Assembly (NCBI GenBank): GCA_016296185.1
Contig: JAEDJT010000009.1
Span: forward strand, 1 to 40,519
Direction: 5' to 3'
Source: Bacilli bacterium
GTDB taxonomy: Bacteria > Bacillota_I > Bacilli_A > RF39 > UBA660
DNA length: 40,519 nt
Shown: piece by piece, positions 7,998 to 16,382 of the stretch
Numbering within the stretch: position 1 is the stretch's first letter
How the letters are laid out: each line of letters starts with the position of its first letter
Program-made: the position numbers and the translations under genes
Notes under the pieces: generated by a model
The model's database searches: none
Seen by the model: only the letters and a program-made list of their open reading frames with translations
What the model was told of the DNA's origin: nothing

Positions 7998-8903
7998 ATG
8001 AAATATGGTAATTATATTGAACAATTTAGCCATGATTCATATAGCAAAGTACAAATAGGTAACGACAAAAAAACAATTACTGTTATCTATGATTATTTAA
8101 GTAGAATTAATATATCTGAAAACGATATTAAAGAGATTATTGAAAATATAGCGTACTTAACTAAAGGTACAATCAATATCCCTTTATATCTAGAAATATT
8201 AACAAAATCATATAGCTTTGCATCTGATTATGGTTTAAATGAATTAATAAAAGTAGTAAAAGAAATACATGACGTATATTATGACAATAGTATAAGTATT
8301 CCATTAGAAGAATACATTCATGATACTGAAGATGTTCAGTTAAAAAAACTATTCTTAGGTCATAATAATAAATATTTATTAAAAAGCTTTAAAAAAGATG
8401 TTGCTATTGATCATATAGCTGATTTAAAATTTGCAGCTGCAATAGTATTAGATAAAAAAGATTATCAAGAATTTTTAGCTTATATTGATGATTATGAAAA
8501 TTATCAAGAAACATATTCACCATTAATATTATTTAAAACATATATGAATTTAAGAAATTCATTAAAAAAAGAAACTAAATTATTCTGGGATGTATTATTT
8601 GGAAATGAATATATAGTTTCATTAAACAAGAATAACATAACAATTAGACAAGTATTTAAAAAAGAAAATAAATTAGAACAAACACAACAATTAAATTTAT
8701 TTAGTTTAAATAACGAACAACCTAAAGAAATAAGTAATGATATTAAAACTTTCCAAATAAGTACAATTTATAATAGTAAAGATTTACCTACATTTAATCA
8801 AGAAAAAGAATATATTATGTACTTTAGAAAATTAGGTGAAAATAAAGATTCAATAATCTTACCAAAATTAAAAACAAATAATTATAATTACAATATAAAA
8901 TAG
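7998..8903 (+). CDS. Unknown soluble protein (301 aa)
   Basis: No family recognised. The protein has no signal peptide or clear membrane segment. The first ~200 residues look mainly helical, with many Lys/Asp/Glu; after a Gln/Asn-rich linker around residue 230 (QTQQLNLFSLNNEQ) a shorter C-terminal part is predicted to have strands. GAGGGG precedes the ATG. It is monocistronic, between terminators, and is the only gene behind the palindromic promoter, so it may be singly regulated. Confidence 0.6.
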   Translation: MKYGNYIEQFSHDSYSKVQIGNDKKTITVIYDYLSRINISENDIKEIIENIAYLTKGTINIPLYLEILTKSYSFASDYGLNELIKVVKEIHDVYYDNSISIPLEEYIHDTEDVQLKKLFLGHNNKYLLKSFKKDVAIDHIADLKFAAAIVLDKKDYQEFLAYIDDYENYQETYSPLILFKTYMNLRNSLKKETKLFWDVLFGNEYIVSLNKNNITIRQVFKKENKLEQTQQLNLFSLNNEQPKEISNDIKTFQISTIYNSKDLPTFNQEKEYIMYFRKLGENKDSIILPKLKTNNYNYNIK

Positions 8904-8926
8904 AAGAGTAATCTTCTATTTTTTTA
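8898..8926 (+). terminator. Intrinsic terminator
   Basis: AATAGAAGA / TCTTCTATT stem with a GTAA loop and T run, overlapping the stop codon. Confidence 0.8.
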
Positions 8927-8969
8927 ATGCTATAAATATGCTATTATAATATTATAGGATAGTGATAAT

Positions 8970-9386
8970 ATGGATAATAATATAATTAATAAATTATTAG
9001 AAACAGCTAAAGAAAGTGCTAACAGTAATTTTTGTTGTAAGTATTCAAAATTTACAGTTGGAACAGCTTTATTAACAAAAGATGGAAAAGTATATAAAGG
9101 TTTTAACATTGAAAATGACGGAATACAATCTATATGTGGAGAAAGAGTAGCATTTGTTAAAGCTTTATCAGAACAAAATAAAGAATTCAAAGCAATTGCT
9201 GTAGTTGGTAAACCACTTAGTGCAACTAAGTTTATCAAAACAACTCCATGTGGTTATTGTAGACAATTCATGAACGAATATGCTTCAGATGATTTTAAAA
9301 TATATACATATGATGAAGAACAAGAAAAACTATATGAATATACTATAGATGACCTATTACCAGAGGATTTTAAAGATGAATATTAA
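8970..9386 (+). CDS. cdd: Cytidine deaminase
   Basis: 138 aa, the length of the small homotetrameric cytidine deaminases. Zinc and catalytic motifs are present: ICGERVA (the C-x-E with the proton-shuttling Glu) and TPCGYCRQ (PCxxC), giving the three-Cys zinc site of Bacillus-type enzymes. FNIEN upstream is the usual substrate-binding stretch. It converts (deoxy)cytidine to (deoxy)uridine, which the uridine phosphorylase 4 kb downstream can cleave. It is first in a packed run of seven or more genes; the next gene overlaps its end by 11 nt. Confidence 0.93.
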   Translation: MDNNIINKLLETAKESANSNFCCKYSKFTVGTALLTKDGKVYKGFNIENDGIQSICGERVAFVKALSEQNKEFKAIAVVGKPLSATKFIKTTPCGYCRQFMNEYASDDFKIYTYDEEQEKLYEYTIDDLLPEDFKDEY

Positions 9387-12300
9387 TCAAAAGGTAAAAG
9401 ATCTAAAAGATAAAATATCTAGTTTAGATTTTAATTTTTCACAAGAAGAAAAATACATGTTATCATCATTTCCTGAATTATTAAATTATTATGAAAATAT
9501 AATAGTAAATAACATTGAAAAAACAACAATGGAAGATTTACATATTATTACTGAAAATGAAACAGATGAACATAACATAGATATTAGAATTATAGATAGA
9601 ATGATTGAACTATGGATAGAAGAAGGCTATTGTTTTACGACTGCTAATATTGATGAATTTATATCATCTTTCGAAAATGGAAAAGTATTAAATAAATATA
9701 AAGAAAAATGTATTGATGTTACAAAAGATTTTGATAGTCTTCTAAAAAAAGATGAGCAAGATAAAATACATGAAGATATTTATACATTATTATTAGATAA
9801 TAAAAGATATGATATATTACAAAAAGTATGTTTATGTAATATAATAAATGACTCGATAAAAGAAAGATTATTAAAAGAATTTCCATTCGATCAATATAAA
9901 GAACCAGAATTCATAAATTGGTTAACATTAGATGATTTATTAAAAATTGATTCAAAACATATATCGTTAAAAAGATTATTAATATCTTATTATAATGAGC
10001 ATTTTAGTGATACAAACAAAATAAATCCGACATCTCCATTATATAGAATTATAATAGAAAAACTAAAAGATCCAAATGAAGAACTAAAAGCAGATGCAGA
10101 TGAGTTTATTTCTCCTTTAGTAAGTATATCTAATGAAGATAGAAATGAAGAAATATATCATTTATTATCAAGTAAAAAATCATTATCATTTTTATCAGAA
10201 CAAAAAGAATATGAAAATATATCTATTGAAGAAATAAAAGAAAGATTTAAATATCATATAATTAATGATATCGAAATACCAGATTCTTTTTATGAGTTAA
10301 AAAGTATATCTGATGAAGTTTTATCTGATCATTCTATTATGAATCTATTATTAACAAATGATGAATTATATATTTTATTAAAAAGTCCAATAATAGACGA
10401 GTATATACCAAAAATCAAAGAAAGAATAATATCTAATCCAAACAATTATACAGATATACAAGCAAATAAATATAATGGATTAAAAAAATATCCAGAACTA
10501 TTAAAATTATTTATTAACTATAAAGGTTATTGCTTTTTAGATTTAGATATGGATGATGAAATTCCTAATGATGTTATTGAATTATTTATAAAAGAAGGAA
10601 CATGTAATTCAATAAGACTTAGCAGAAATGCAATAGAAAAAAATATTGATTTAATTATAGATAGAATAAATAATGATTTAGAATATGCAATTAAATTTGA
10701 AAAAGAATACTTACCATTATTAAGATCAAAACCAGAAATATTAAATAAATTAATACAAGTGTATTTACAAATTGGTGATTTATTCATAAATAAAATTAAA
10801 GATTTTATAGTTCATAATGGAGATATAGAAATCTTAACTAATGAAGAAAACTATAAATTTATAAGAGAATATATTTGTAAAACAAAAAAACTAGATATAG
10901 AACACATGGATAAAATAGAATCTTTATTTGGTCCAAGAATAATATCATATTTTAACAATGAGACTATATGTGAATTAATTAATCTTAGTGATGAAGATTT
11001 TAATAAAATAATAGAAATATTTAAAATTGAAGAATATAAAATGAGTGATGTTGAAGCAGTATATGATTCAATAAAGCAACATAGATATCAAATCGAATCA
11101 CCAAAAATATTTAGTGTATTTAATGATATATTACATTCATTACAAGATGGAACTAATGATTATGAAATTCCAATGGAAGCAATAAAAGAATATCTAGATG
11201 AAAGTTTTATTAAAGAATTTAATAAATATACAGATCAACAATACGAATTAAAAGATGTAGATCATATCTTAAATTTAATAATAAATAAAATAAAAGAAAA
11301 CAATCCAGAAAAAATTGAAAAATATACAACATTATTACATTTTATAACATCATATTTTATTAAAGAAAAAAGAGAAGAATATCGTACAAAATATGATCTT
11401 CATAATGAAATAAAACTTGATGAAAAAATTGATCCAAAGAAAAATGAAAGAATATTAATGACAATGTTATTAAAAAAATCTGAAATAATAGATTTATTAT
11501 TTCATGATTTAGTAACAGAAGATTTTAATGAAACATTATTAAAAGATTGTATAAATTATTTTAATGATAAAAATGCGAGATTAATTAATGATCAAAACTT
11601 AGTAAGAAATAATATAAGAATACTAAGTATGTATTTAAAAAATTATATAAATAATCTATCAGAAGAAGAAAAAATAGAAATAATAAAAGAAACAGAAACT
11701 ATAGCTATAAAATATGATTATGAGGTTGATAAACCAAAAAGAAATCCATATGAAATATTAAGTTCAATAAATATCAAAGCGTTACAAAAAAATATTATTA
11801 ATAATGAAGAAATATATGAAGCATTATTAAATATAATGAAAAAGAAAAAATTAATGACAATACCTAATAGTATAGGAGAATTTATTAATAGTTGTGAACG
11901 TGAATTTGATCAAATAGATGTAGCAGTATTTGTAACATATTTTAATAAAATATATGAAGAAGAAGTAAAACGTACAAAAATAAATAGAGAAGATAACCAA
12001 GAATTTAATATGAGTTTTTCATCTGTATTAGATTATATGGAAGCGTTTGGATCATTCTCAAGCATTTATAGAAGAACATTAGGTGAAGAAGATGCAAGAT
12101 TAATAAAAGCAAATCCGAATCCTAATTCAGCATATAATTCAAATGAAAAAGAAAGATTAAATATTTCATTAGAAAGAACAATAAAAAATTTCGAAAGAAC
12201 TGCAGTAGCAATACCAACATTTAATGAAGAATTAGAATGTGGTAATGATAAAAAATTAAGAGTTATATGCGGAAACTTTACTCATCCATCAAATCTTACA

Positions 12301-13083
12301 CATGGTGAAAGAACAGGTGCATGTATGCGTATTGGTGGAGTAGGACAATCACTATATGATTTCTGTTTAGATAGTGAATTTGGTTTTCATATTAGATTTG
12401 AAAATCCAAAAACAGGAGAATATATTTCTAGAGTTTCTGGATTTAGAAATGGAAATACAGTATTCCTAAATGAATTAAGATGTAGTTGTAATCGAAATGA
12501 CTATAATGATAAAGAAATAGAAAAAGCTTGTGAAGAAGCTTCAAAAATGATAGTTGAATTATCAAAAGATAGTGAAGTACCAATAGATAATGTCGTAATT
12601 CATCGTGCTTATGCAATGGTAGATAGTGATAAAAAAGAATGTAAACTAGATATAATAAATAACAAAGAAGGATTAGATAACTTCTATTCAGATGTTAGAA
12701 ATTATGCAATAATAATGGCAACAACAGAAGAACCATTTAAAAAAGTAAATCTTGGTACTGAGAATATTCCTAGATATTTACCAGCAAGAGAAAAAACTAA
12801 AACAATAACTAATGAAGAAGAATTATTAAGTTATATTTATAGAATAGAACAAATAAAAAAATATCATGAAACAGGTATGTTTGATTTTATAGATGATATA
12901 TTATTTGAAGATGGATTACTAATTGCTAAAGCAAATCAAGATTGGTATGTATATGTGGATAATAATAAAGTTATTCACAGTGATATAATCACAAATGATT
13001 ATAGAGCACAAGAAGAATTAAGAAGTGCAATTGAAGAATTATCAAAAAAATATGGAATAGGTGGTGACAAACATGAACTTTGA
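9376..13083 (+). CDS. Large unknown helical protein with a conserved-looking C-terminal domain (1235 aa)
   Basis: The ATG at 9376 is preceded by AGAGGA and preferred over the in-frame ATG at 9349. Residues ~1-880 are acidic, Lys/Glu/Ile-rich and predicted to be almost entirely helical with irregular repeats, like an alpha-solenoid. From about residue 890 composition changes: a Gly/Cys/His-containing domain with VICGNFTHPSN, HGERTGACMRIGG, GFHIRFENP, RVSGFRNGNTVFLNELRCS, and IHRAYAMVDSD. That looks like a compact alpha/beta enzyme-like domain; I do not recognise the family with confidence. There is no signal peptide or membrane segment. It ends in TGA, the rarest stop here, and overlaps its neighbours by 11 nt on each side, so it is an integral member of the cdd-udp run. 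Confidence 0.75.
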   Translation: MNINQKVKDLKDKISSLDFNFSQEEKYMLSSFPELLNYYENIIVNNIEKTTMEDLHIITENETDEHNIDIRIIDRMIELWIEEGYCFTTANIDEFISSFENGKVLNKYKEKCIDVTKDFDSLLKKDEQDKIHEDIYTLLLDNKRYDILQKVCLCNIINDSIKERLLKEFPFDQYKEPEFINWLTLDDLLKIDSKHISLKRLLISYYNEHFSDTNKINPTSPLYRIIIEKLKDPNEELKADADEFISPLVSISNEDRNEEIYHLLSSKKSLSFLSEQKEYENISIEEIKERFKYHIINDIEIPDSFYELKSISDEVLSDHSIMNLLLTNDELYILLKSPIIDEYIPKIKERIISNPNNYTDIQANKYNGLKKYPELLKLFINYKGYCFLDLDMDDEIPNDVIELFIKEGTCNSIRLSRNAIEKNIDLIIDRINNDLEYAIKFEKEYLPLLRSKPEILNKLIQVYLQIGDLFINKIKDFIVHNGDIEILTNEENYKFIREYICKTKKLDIEHMDKIESLFGPRIISYFNNETICELINLSDEDFNKIIEIFKIEEYKMSDVEAVYDSIKQHRYQIESPKIFSVFNDILHSLQDGTNDYEIPMEAIKEYLDESFIKEFNKYTDQQYELKDVDHILNLIINKIKENNPEKIEKYTTLLHFITSYFIKEKREEYRTKYDLHNEIKLDEKIDPKKNERILMTMLLKKSEIIDLLFHDLVTEDFNETLLKDCINYFNDKNARLINDQNLVRNNIRILSMYLKNYINNLSEEEKIEIIKETETIAIKYDYEVDKPKRNPYEILSSINIKALQKNIINNEEIYEALLNIMKKKKLMTIPNSIGEFINSCEREFDQIDVAVFVTYFNKIYEEEVKRTKINREDNQEFNMSFSSVLDYMEAFGSFSSIYRRTLGEEDARLIKANPNPNSAYNSNEKERLNISLERTIKNFERTAVAIPTFNEELECGNDKKLRVICGNFTHPSNLTHGERTGACMRIGGVGQSLYDFCLDSEFGFHIRFENPKTGEYISRVSGFRNGNTVFLNELRCSCNRNDYNDKEIEKACEEASKMIVELSKDSEVPIDNVVIHRAYAMVDSDKKECKLDIINNKEGLDNFYSDVRNYAIIMATTEEPFKKVNLGTENIPRYLPAREKTKTITNEEELLSYIYRIEQIKKYHETGMFDFIDDILFEDGLLIAKANQDWYVYVDNNKVIHSDIITNDYRAQEELRSAIEELSKKYGIGGDKHEL

Positions 13084-13333
13084 GATAGGTAAATTAATTA
13101 ATTATGATGGCTATACTGGAGATATCGTAAGTAAAGATAAAAAATATGTATTTTTATCAAAAAATACGGAAGATAGAAATTTAACTAATAATCAAACAGT
13201 AGTGTTTGAACCAGCTATAGTAAACAATATTAATATTGCATTTAATGTTATATCATATGATTTATATATAAATAAAAAAACTAATCCTAGATTAGTTAAA
13301 AAAAACAATAATAATTATGATATAATTGACTAA
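13073..13333 (+). CDS. Small unknown beta-rich protein (86 aa), possibly an OB-type fold
   Basis: The ATG at 13073 has AGGTGGTG at good spacing, inside the end of the preceding gene (11-nt overlap). The sequence alternates short strands and turns (IGKLINYDGYTGDIVS, KKYVFLSK, NNQTVVFEP, INIAFNVISYDLYI), a layout reminiscent of cold-shock/OB barrels, but RNP motifs are lacking. The C-terminus is Lys/Asn-rich. Function unknown; its translation is probably coupled to the large upstream gene. Confidence 0.6.
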   Translation: MNFEIGKLINYDGYTGDIVSKDKKYVFLSKNTEDRNLTNNQTVVFEPAIVNNINIAFNVISYDLYINKKTNPRLVKKNNNNYDIID

Positions 13334-13351
13334 GAGTAAAAAGGTGATAAT

Positions 13352-14113
13352 ATGACAAATGGAGAAAGAATGTACCATATAGGTTTAACTAAAGAAGATA
13401 TTGAAGGAGCTAAGTATGCTATTCTTCCTGGAGATCCAGCAAGAGTTTCAAAAATTGCAGCATATCTAGAAAATCCAAAAGGATTATATATATCTAGAGA
13501 ATATACATCATATTTAGGTTCTATTAATGGACAAAAAGTACTAGTTATGTCTACAGGTATGGGTGGACCATCAACAGCAATAGCAGTAGAAGAATTATCT
13601 CTAATTGGTATAGAAAATCTTATAAGAGTTGGAACTAGTGGTGGGATGCAATTAGATGTAGAAGCAGGCGATATAGTTGTAGCTTCATCAGCTATTAGAC
13701 AAGAAGGTACTAGTAAAGAATATGTTCCAATAGAATTTCCTGCAGTAGCAGACATTGACTTAGTAAATGCTTTAAGAAATGCAGCAAACGAACTAGGTAT
13801 GAAGAATCATACAGGTGTTGTTCATTGTAAAGATTCATTTTATGGTCAACATAGTCCTGAAAGAATGCCAGTAGGATATGAACTACAACAAAAATGGCAA
13901 GCTTGGATTAAAGCAGGAGCATTATGTAGTGAAATGGAAACAGCATCACTATATACAGTTGCAAGTTGTTTAAGAATGAAAGCAGCTGCAGTACTATTAG
14001 TAATTTGGAACCAAGAAAGAGAAGTTGCTGGATTACCTCAAGAAAAATGCTTAGACGTAGATAGAGAGATAAAAGTAGCAATTAAAGCATTACAAAACAT
14101 TATAGGGGGATAA
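13352..14113 (+). CDS. udp: Uridine phosphorylase
   Basis: 253 aa, the family length. The nucleoside phosphorylase-I motifs agree closely with Udp: HIGLTKEDIEGA, LPGDPARV (phosphate binding), STGMGGPSTAIAVEEL, RVGTSGGMQ, LEFPAVAD-like IEFPAVAD, and SEMETASLY with the ribose-binding Glu-Met-Glu. It phosphorolyses uridine (and deoxyuridine) to uracil and pentose-1-phosphate in the cytosol, completing the salvage route from cytidine begun by the deaminase upstream. AAAGGTGATAAT ribosome site; the next gene starts 2 nt after its stop. Confidence 0.93.
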   Translation: MTNGERMYHIGLTKEDIEGAKYAILPGDPARVSKIAAYLENPKGLYISREYTSYLGSINGQKVLVMSTGMGGPSTAIAVEELSLIGIENLIRVGTSGGMQLDVEAGDIVVASSAIRQEGTSKEYVPIEFPAVADIDLVNALRNAANELGMKNHTGVVHCKDSFYGQHSPERMPVGYELQQKWQAWIKAGALCSEMETASLYTVASCLRMKAAAVLLVIWNQEREVAGLPQEKCLDVDREIKVAIKALQNIIGG

Positions 14114-14115
14114 TA

Positions 14116-14637
14116 ATGGATAAACAATCTACAATAGCTATAATAGCTGTAGTTATTATTAGTTTAGTAATAGCTATAATAATAGCATTTACAGATCGAA
14201 CAAAAGAAGAAGAAAAATTAGATACTTCATTATTCAATGTATTAACAACAAGAGAAGCAATAGAAATGATGGAAAAAAATACATCACAAAAAGCAAAATT
14301 CTTCTATATAGGTAGAGAAGATTGCTCAGCATGTAAAGAATTCAATCCATATATTAGATATTCATTAGGATTGGCTAAATATGAAATATTCTATATTGAA
14401 TTAAATAGAATAAAAGATGATGAAGAAGCATATAATACATTAGTAAAAAAACTTAGTGAATATGAATATGTTTATGAAGGAGAAACTAAAACATTTGATA
14501 ACTATTTAGGATATACACCAATGTTATTCATAGTAAAAAACAATAAATTAATATATGGTTCAATTGGTGGAATGAAATCACAAGAATTAGCAGATTTAGT
14601 AACAAAATATGGAGTTGCATATGAAGAAGAGAATTAA
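14116..14637 (+). CDS. Membrane-anchored thioredoxin-like protein
   Basis: 173 aa. A single N-terminal membrane segment (about residues 7-25, STIAIIAVVIISLVIAIII) is followed by an extracytoplasmic thioredoxin-like domain. FYIGREDCSACKEF gives a CxxC at residues 70-73 on the first strand-helix, and GYTPMLFIVKNNK supplies the cis-Pro loop. Length and lack of a classical WCGPC resemble the bacteriocin-accessory/PedC-like thioredoxin group. Likely a thiol oxidoreductase or holdase outside the membrane; the partner is unknown. It begins 2 nt after udp, and the Nudix gene begins inside its end. Confidence 0.75.
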   Translation: MDKQSTIAIIAVVIISLVIAIIIAFTDRTKEEEKLDTSLFNVLTTREAIEMMEKNTSQKAKFFYIGREDCSACKEFNPYIRYSLGLAKYEIFYIELNRIKDDEEAYNTLVKKLSEYEYVYEGETKTFDNYLGYTPMLFIVKNNKLIYGSIGGMKSQELADLVTKYGVAYEEEN

Positions 14638-15046
14638 TGGAAGAGCAATAATAATTGATAATGATGAAGTATTATTAATGTTTAGAAGAAAAATAAAAGA
14701 TGGTATTATTAAAGAATATTATGCAATACCAGGTGGTGGAGTAGAACAAGGAGAAACTTTCGAAGAAGCTACTATAAGAGAAATAAAAGAAGAATTTAAC
14801 CTAGATGTAGAAATAATAAGTAAATTAGGAATTGTAGAAGATGATAATAACATAGGTCATATATATAATGCTAAAATACTTGGTGGAGAACTTAAACTAG
14901 GTGGAGAAGAATTAGAATTTAATAATGAATCTAATTATTATGAAGTACAAAGAATAAAATTATCAGATATAGATAATATAGAATTATTTGAAGAAAATAA
15001 AGAATTAATAAGAAAAGCAGAAATGGAGTTAAAAAATGAAAAATAA
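14621..15046 (+). CDS. Nudix hydrolase
   Basis: 141 aa from the ATG at 14621, which has GGAG 6 nt upstream; it overlaps the thioredoxin-like gene by 17 nt. The Nudix box reads G-x5-E-x7-REIKEEFNL (GVEQGETFEEATIREIKEEF), with the conserved Gly of EExGU replaced by Asn. All metal-binding Glu residues are kept, so it should be active on nucleoside diphosphate-linked compounds. Substrate not predictable; the nucleoside-salvage context suggests nucleotide clean-up. The following gene starts inside its last codons. Confidence 0.85.
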   Translation: MKKRINGRAIIIDNDEVLLMFRRKIKDGIIKEYYAIPGGGVEQGETFEEATIREIKEEFNLDVEIISKLGIVEDDNNIGHIYNAKILGGELKLGGEELEFNNESNYYEVQRIKLSDIDNIELFEENKELIRKAEMELKNEK

Positions 15047-15683
15047 AGTTTTACAAGATGCCTTTAAATGGTTATTTATAGGATTATTATTATGTTTTGG
15101 AGTATCTTATGTTACATCAAGCAGCGAAGAAATATTTATGGCTGTATTTGGAATATTCAATGGATTAGGAATATTTATATATCTAATAGCTGAACTAGTA
15201 CTTGCAATAGTACTAGCAGTAAGAATAACTAAAATGTCACCATCAACAGCCAAAGCATTATATCTAGTATATGCAGCATTAACTGGATTATCTCTTACAG
15301 GTGTATTTTTGGCTTATACAGCATCATCTATTGCATTAGTATTCTTAGCTACATCAATTATATTTGGAGTATTTGCTATAATTGGAAAGAAATCTAATAT
15401 TGATCTAACAAAATTTGGATTATACTTATTTGCAGCGTTAATCGCAATAATAATTGTAACAATAATTAATATCTTTATTGGTAGTGATTCATTAACAATG
15501 TTATTATGTATTGTTGGTATTTTAGTATTTGCTGGATATACAGCTTATGACGTACAATATGCACTACAAAAAACTGATATGTTAGGTGAAAATGCAGGTA
15601 TTTATTGTGCATTCCAATTATTCTTAGACTTTATAAATGTATTTATTAAATTATTACGTTTATTTGGCAAAAGAAATGATTAA
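15036..15683 (+). CDS. Bax inhibitor-1 / YccA-type membrane protein
   Basis: 215 aa with about seven hydrophobic segments. Signature stretches of the BI-1 (TMBIM) family are visible: ALTGLSLTGVFLAY in the middle, FAGYTAYDVQ in the sixth segment with its Asp, and FLDFINVFIKLLRLFG at the end with the second Asp of the pH-sensing pair. Bacterial relatives such as BsYetJ are proton-gated calcium leak channels. It overlaps the Nudix gene by 11 nt and is the last gene of the run, followed by a strong terminator. Confidence 0.85.
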   Translation: MKNKVLQDAFKWLFIGLLLCFGVSYVTSSSEEIFMAVFGIFNGLGIFIYLIAELVLAIVLAVRITKMSPSTAKALYLVYAALTGLSLTGVFLAYTASSIALVFLATSIIFGVFAIIGKKSNIDLTKFGLYLFAALIAIIIVTIINIFIGSDSLTMLLCIVGILVFAGYTAYDVQYALQKTDMLGENAGIYCAFQLFLDFINVFIKLLRLFGKRND

Positions 15684-15699
15684 TTCATTTCTTTTTTTT
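15671..15699 (+). terminator. Intrinsic terminator ending the cdd-udp run
   Basis: AGAAATGA / TTCATTTCT stem with the stop codon in the loop and a T8 run. Confidence 0.85.
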
Positions 15700-15728
15700 A
15701 TGTATTGTGTTAAACTAATATTGTTATT

Positions 15729-15805
15729 GGTCTGTTGGTGAAGTGGTTTAACACATAACCCTCTCAAGGTTACATACATGGGTCCGAATCCCATACAGAT
15801 CACCA
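15729..15805 (+). tRNA. tRNA-Glu(CUC)
   Basis: Full cloverleaf, 77 nt with CCA. Acceptor GGTCTGT pairs with ACAGATC (one G-U); D stem GTG/CAC with GG in the loop; anticodon stem TAACC/GGTTA with loop CTCTCAA, giving anticodon CTC, which reads GAG; T stem ATGGG/CCCAT. The T loop is TCCGAAT instead of TTCGAAT, so the normally invariant U55 is C. It lies 0.3 kb upstream of the glutamyl-tRNA synthetase leader. Confidence 0.85.
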
Positions 15806-15815
15806 ATTTAAAAAT

Positions 15816-15842
15816 TAAAAAGAACACTATAGTTCTTTTTTT
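15816..15842 (+). terminator. Intrinsic terminator after tRNA-Glu
   Basis: AAAAAGAAC / GTTCTTTTT stem with T run, 11 nt after CCA. Confidence 0.75.
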
Positions 15843-15879
15843 GTGTATTCAATATAATTATATTATTAATAGTATTATC

Positions 15880-16111
15880 ATTTGTTGTTTATTGACAATA
15901 GATAAAAAAGAAAAATATGTTTCATTTGTTGAAGGATATGGACCTAGAACAGTTGAACTACAAAAGGGGCGAAAATAATATAGAGATAAAAATAAAAGAT
16001 GATAAATCAGAGATTATTACATATAAAATAAAAGTAATAAATAATGAATTAGAAAAAGAAGGCAGAGTATTATATGTATCTAATTATAAAAAGAAACTCT
16101 ATAAAATTTAG
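15880..16111 (+). pseudogene. Decayed fragment of a cadherin-like-repeat protein, frameshifted
   Basis: Reading from about 15892, one frame gives KKEKYVSFVEGYGPRTVELQ and then stops after KGRK; the next frame continues GENNIEIKIKDDKSEIITY and on to YKIKVIN. Joined, they make the second half of a cadherin-like beta-sandwich repeat (G-x-G...L-x-x-G-x-N-x-I-x-I...TYxIxV), the same family as the giant protein at 29.5 kb. The join is in a run of four Gs at 15966-15969; removing one G restores the frame. The ATG at 15917 that opens the second frame has no ribosome binding site. The rest of the gene is absent on both sides, so a relic is more likely than a working 64-aa gene. Programmed frameshifting is not excluded. 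Confidence 0.55.
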
Positions 16112-16123
16112 AATTTTTTTTTA

Positions 16124-16152
16124 TTGACAAAAATAGCAAAATTACCTATAAT
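16124..16152 (+). promoter_or_regulatory. Consensus promoter of the gltX transcript
   Basis: TTGACA (16124-16129), 17-nt spacer, TATAAT (16147-16152): a perfect sigma-A consensus. It fits a gene held in check downstream by a T-box. Confidence 0.85.
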
Positions 16153-16159
16153 TAAACCA

Positions 16160-16361
16160 CAAACGAAGAAAAAGAAGAGTAAATTAGTGGTGTTTTATAG
16201 AGAGTTCTTGTTTGGTGTAAAAGAACAAATAACCTAATTGAAGAAACTTTGGAGTTGGATTTAATCCCGCTAGTAGCGTTAAAACAAAGAGAGTATGATA
16301 AAGTTCATAAACTAAGGTGGTACCGCGCATAATGCGTCCTTAGAGTTTATGAACTTTTTTT
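16160..16361 (+). promoter_or_regulatory. T-box riboswitch, glutamate type
   Basis: The leader contains the T-box sequence AAGGTGGTACCGCG (16314-16327), whose bulge pairs with uncharged tRNA CCA. Stem I can be drawn with ATTAG/CTAAT flanking a specifier loop, with AGTA on the 5' side and TGAAGAAA on the 3' side, where GAA (Glu) is the likely specifier. The gene downstream is glutamyl-tRNA synthetase, which agrees. Uncharged tRNA-Glu should favour the antiterminator and read-through. Confidence 0.88.
16301..16361 (+). terminator. T-box regulated terminator
   Basis: Long stem AAGTTCATAAACTAAGG / CCTTAGAGTTTATGAACTT with a T run. The 5' arm includes part of the T-box sequence, making terminator and antiterminator mutually exclusive. 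Confidence 0.88.
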
Positions 16362-16382
16362 ATTTAAGAAAGGATGATAAAA

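Noticed and set aside
13081..13083. TGA stop of the 1235-aa gene as possible evidence for TGA=Trp
   Set aside because: Reading through would add only three residues before TAA, and no gene in the window, including an 11-kb frame, uses TGA for Trp while TGG is common. The standard code is the simpler reading.
15778..15978. 66-codon frame starting within tRNA-Glu
   Set aside because: It begins in the tRNA and crosses the tRNA terminator; only its last part (the cadherin-like half) is meaningful, and that is reported as part of the pseudogene.
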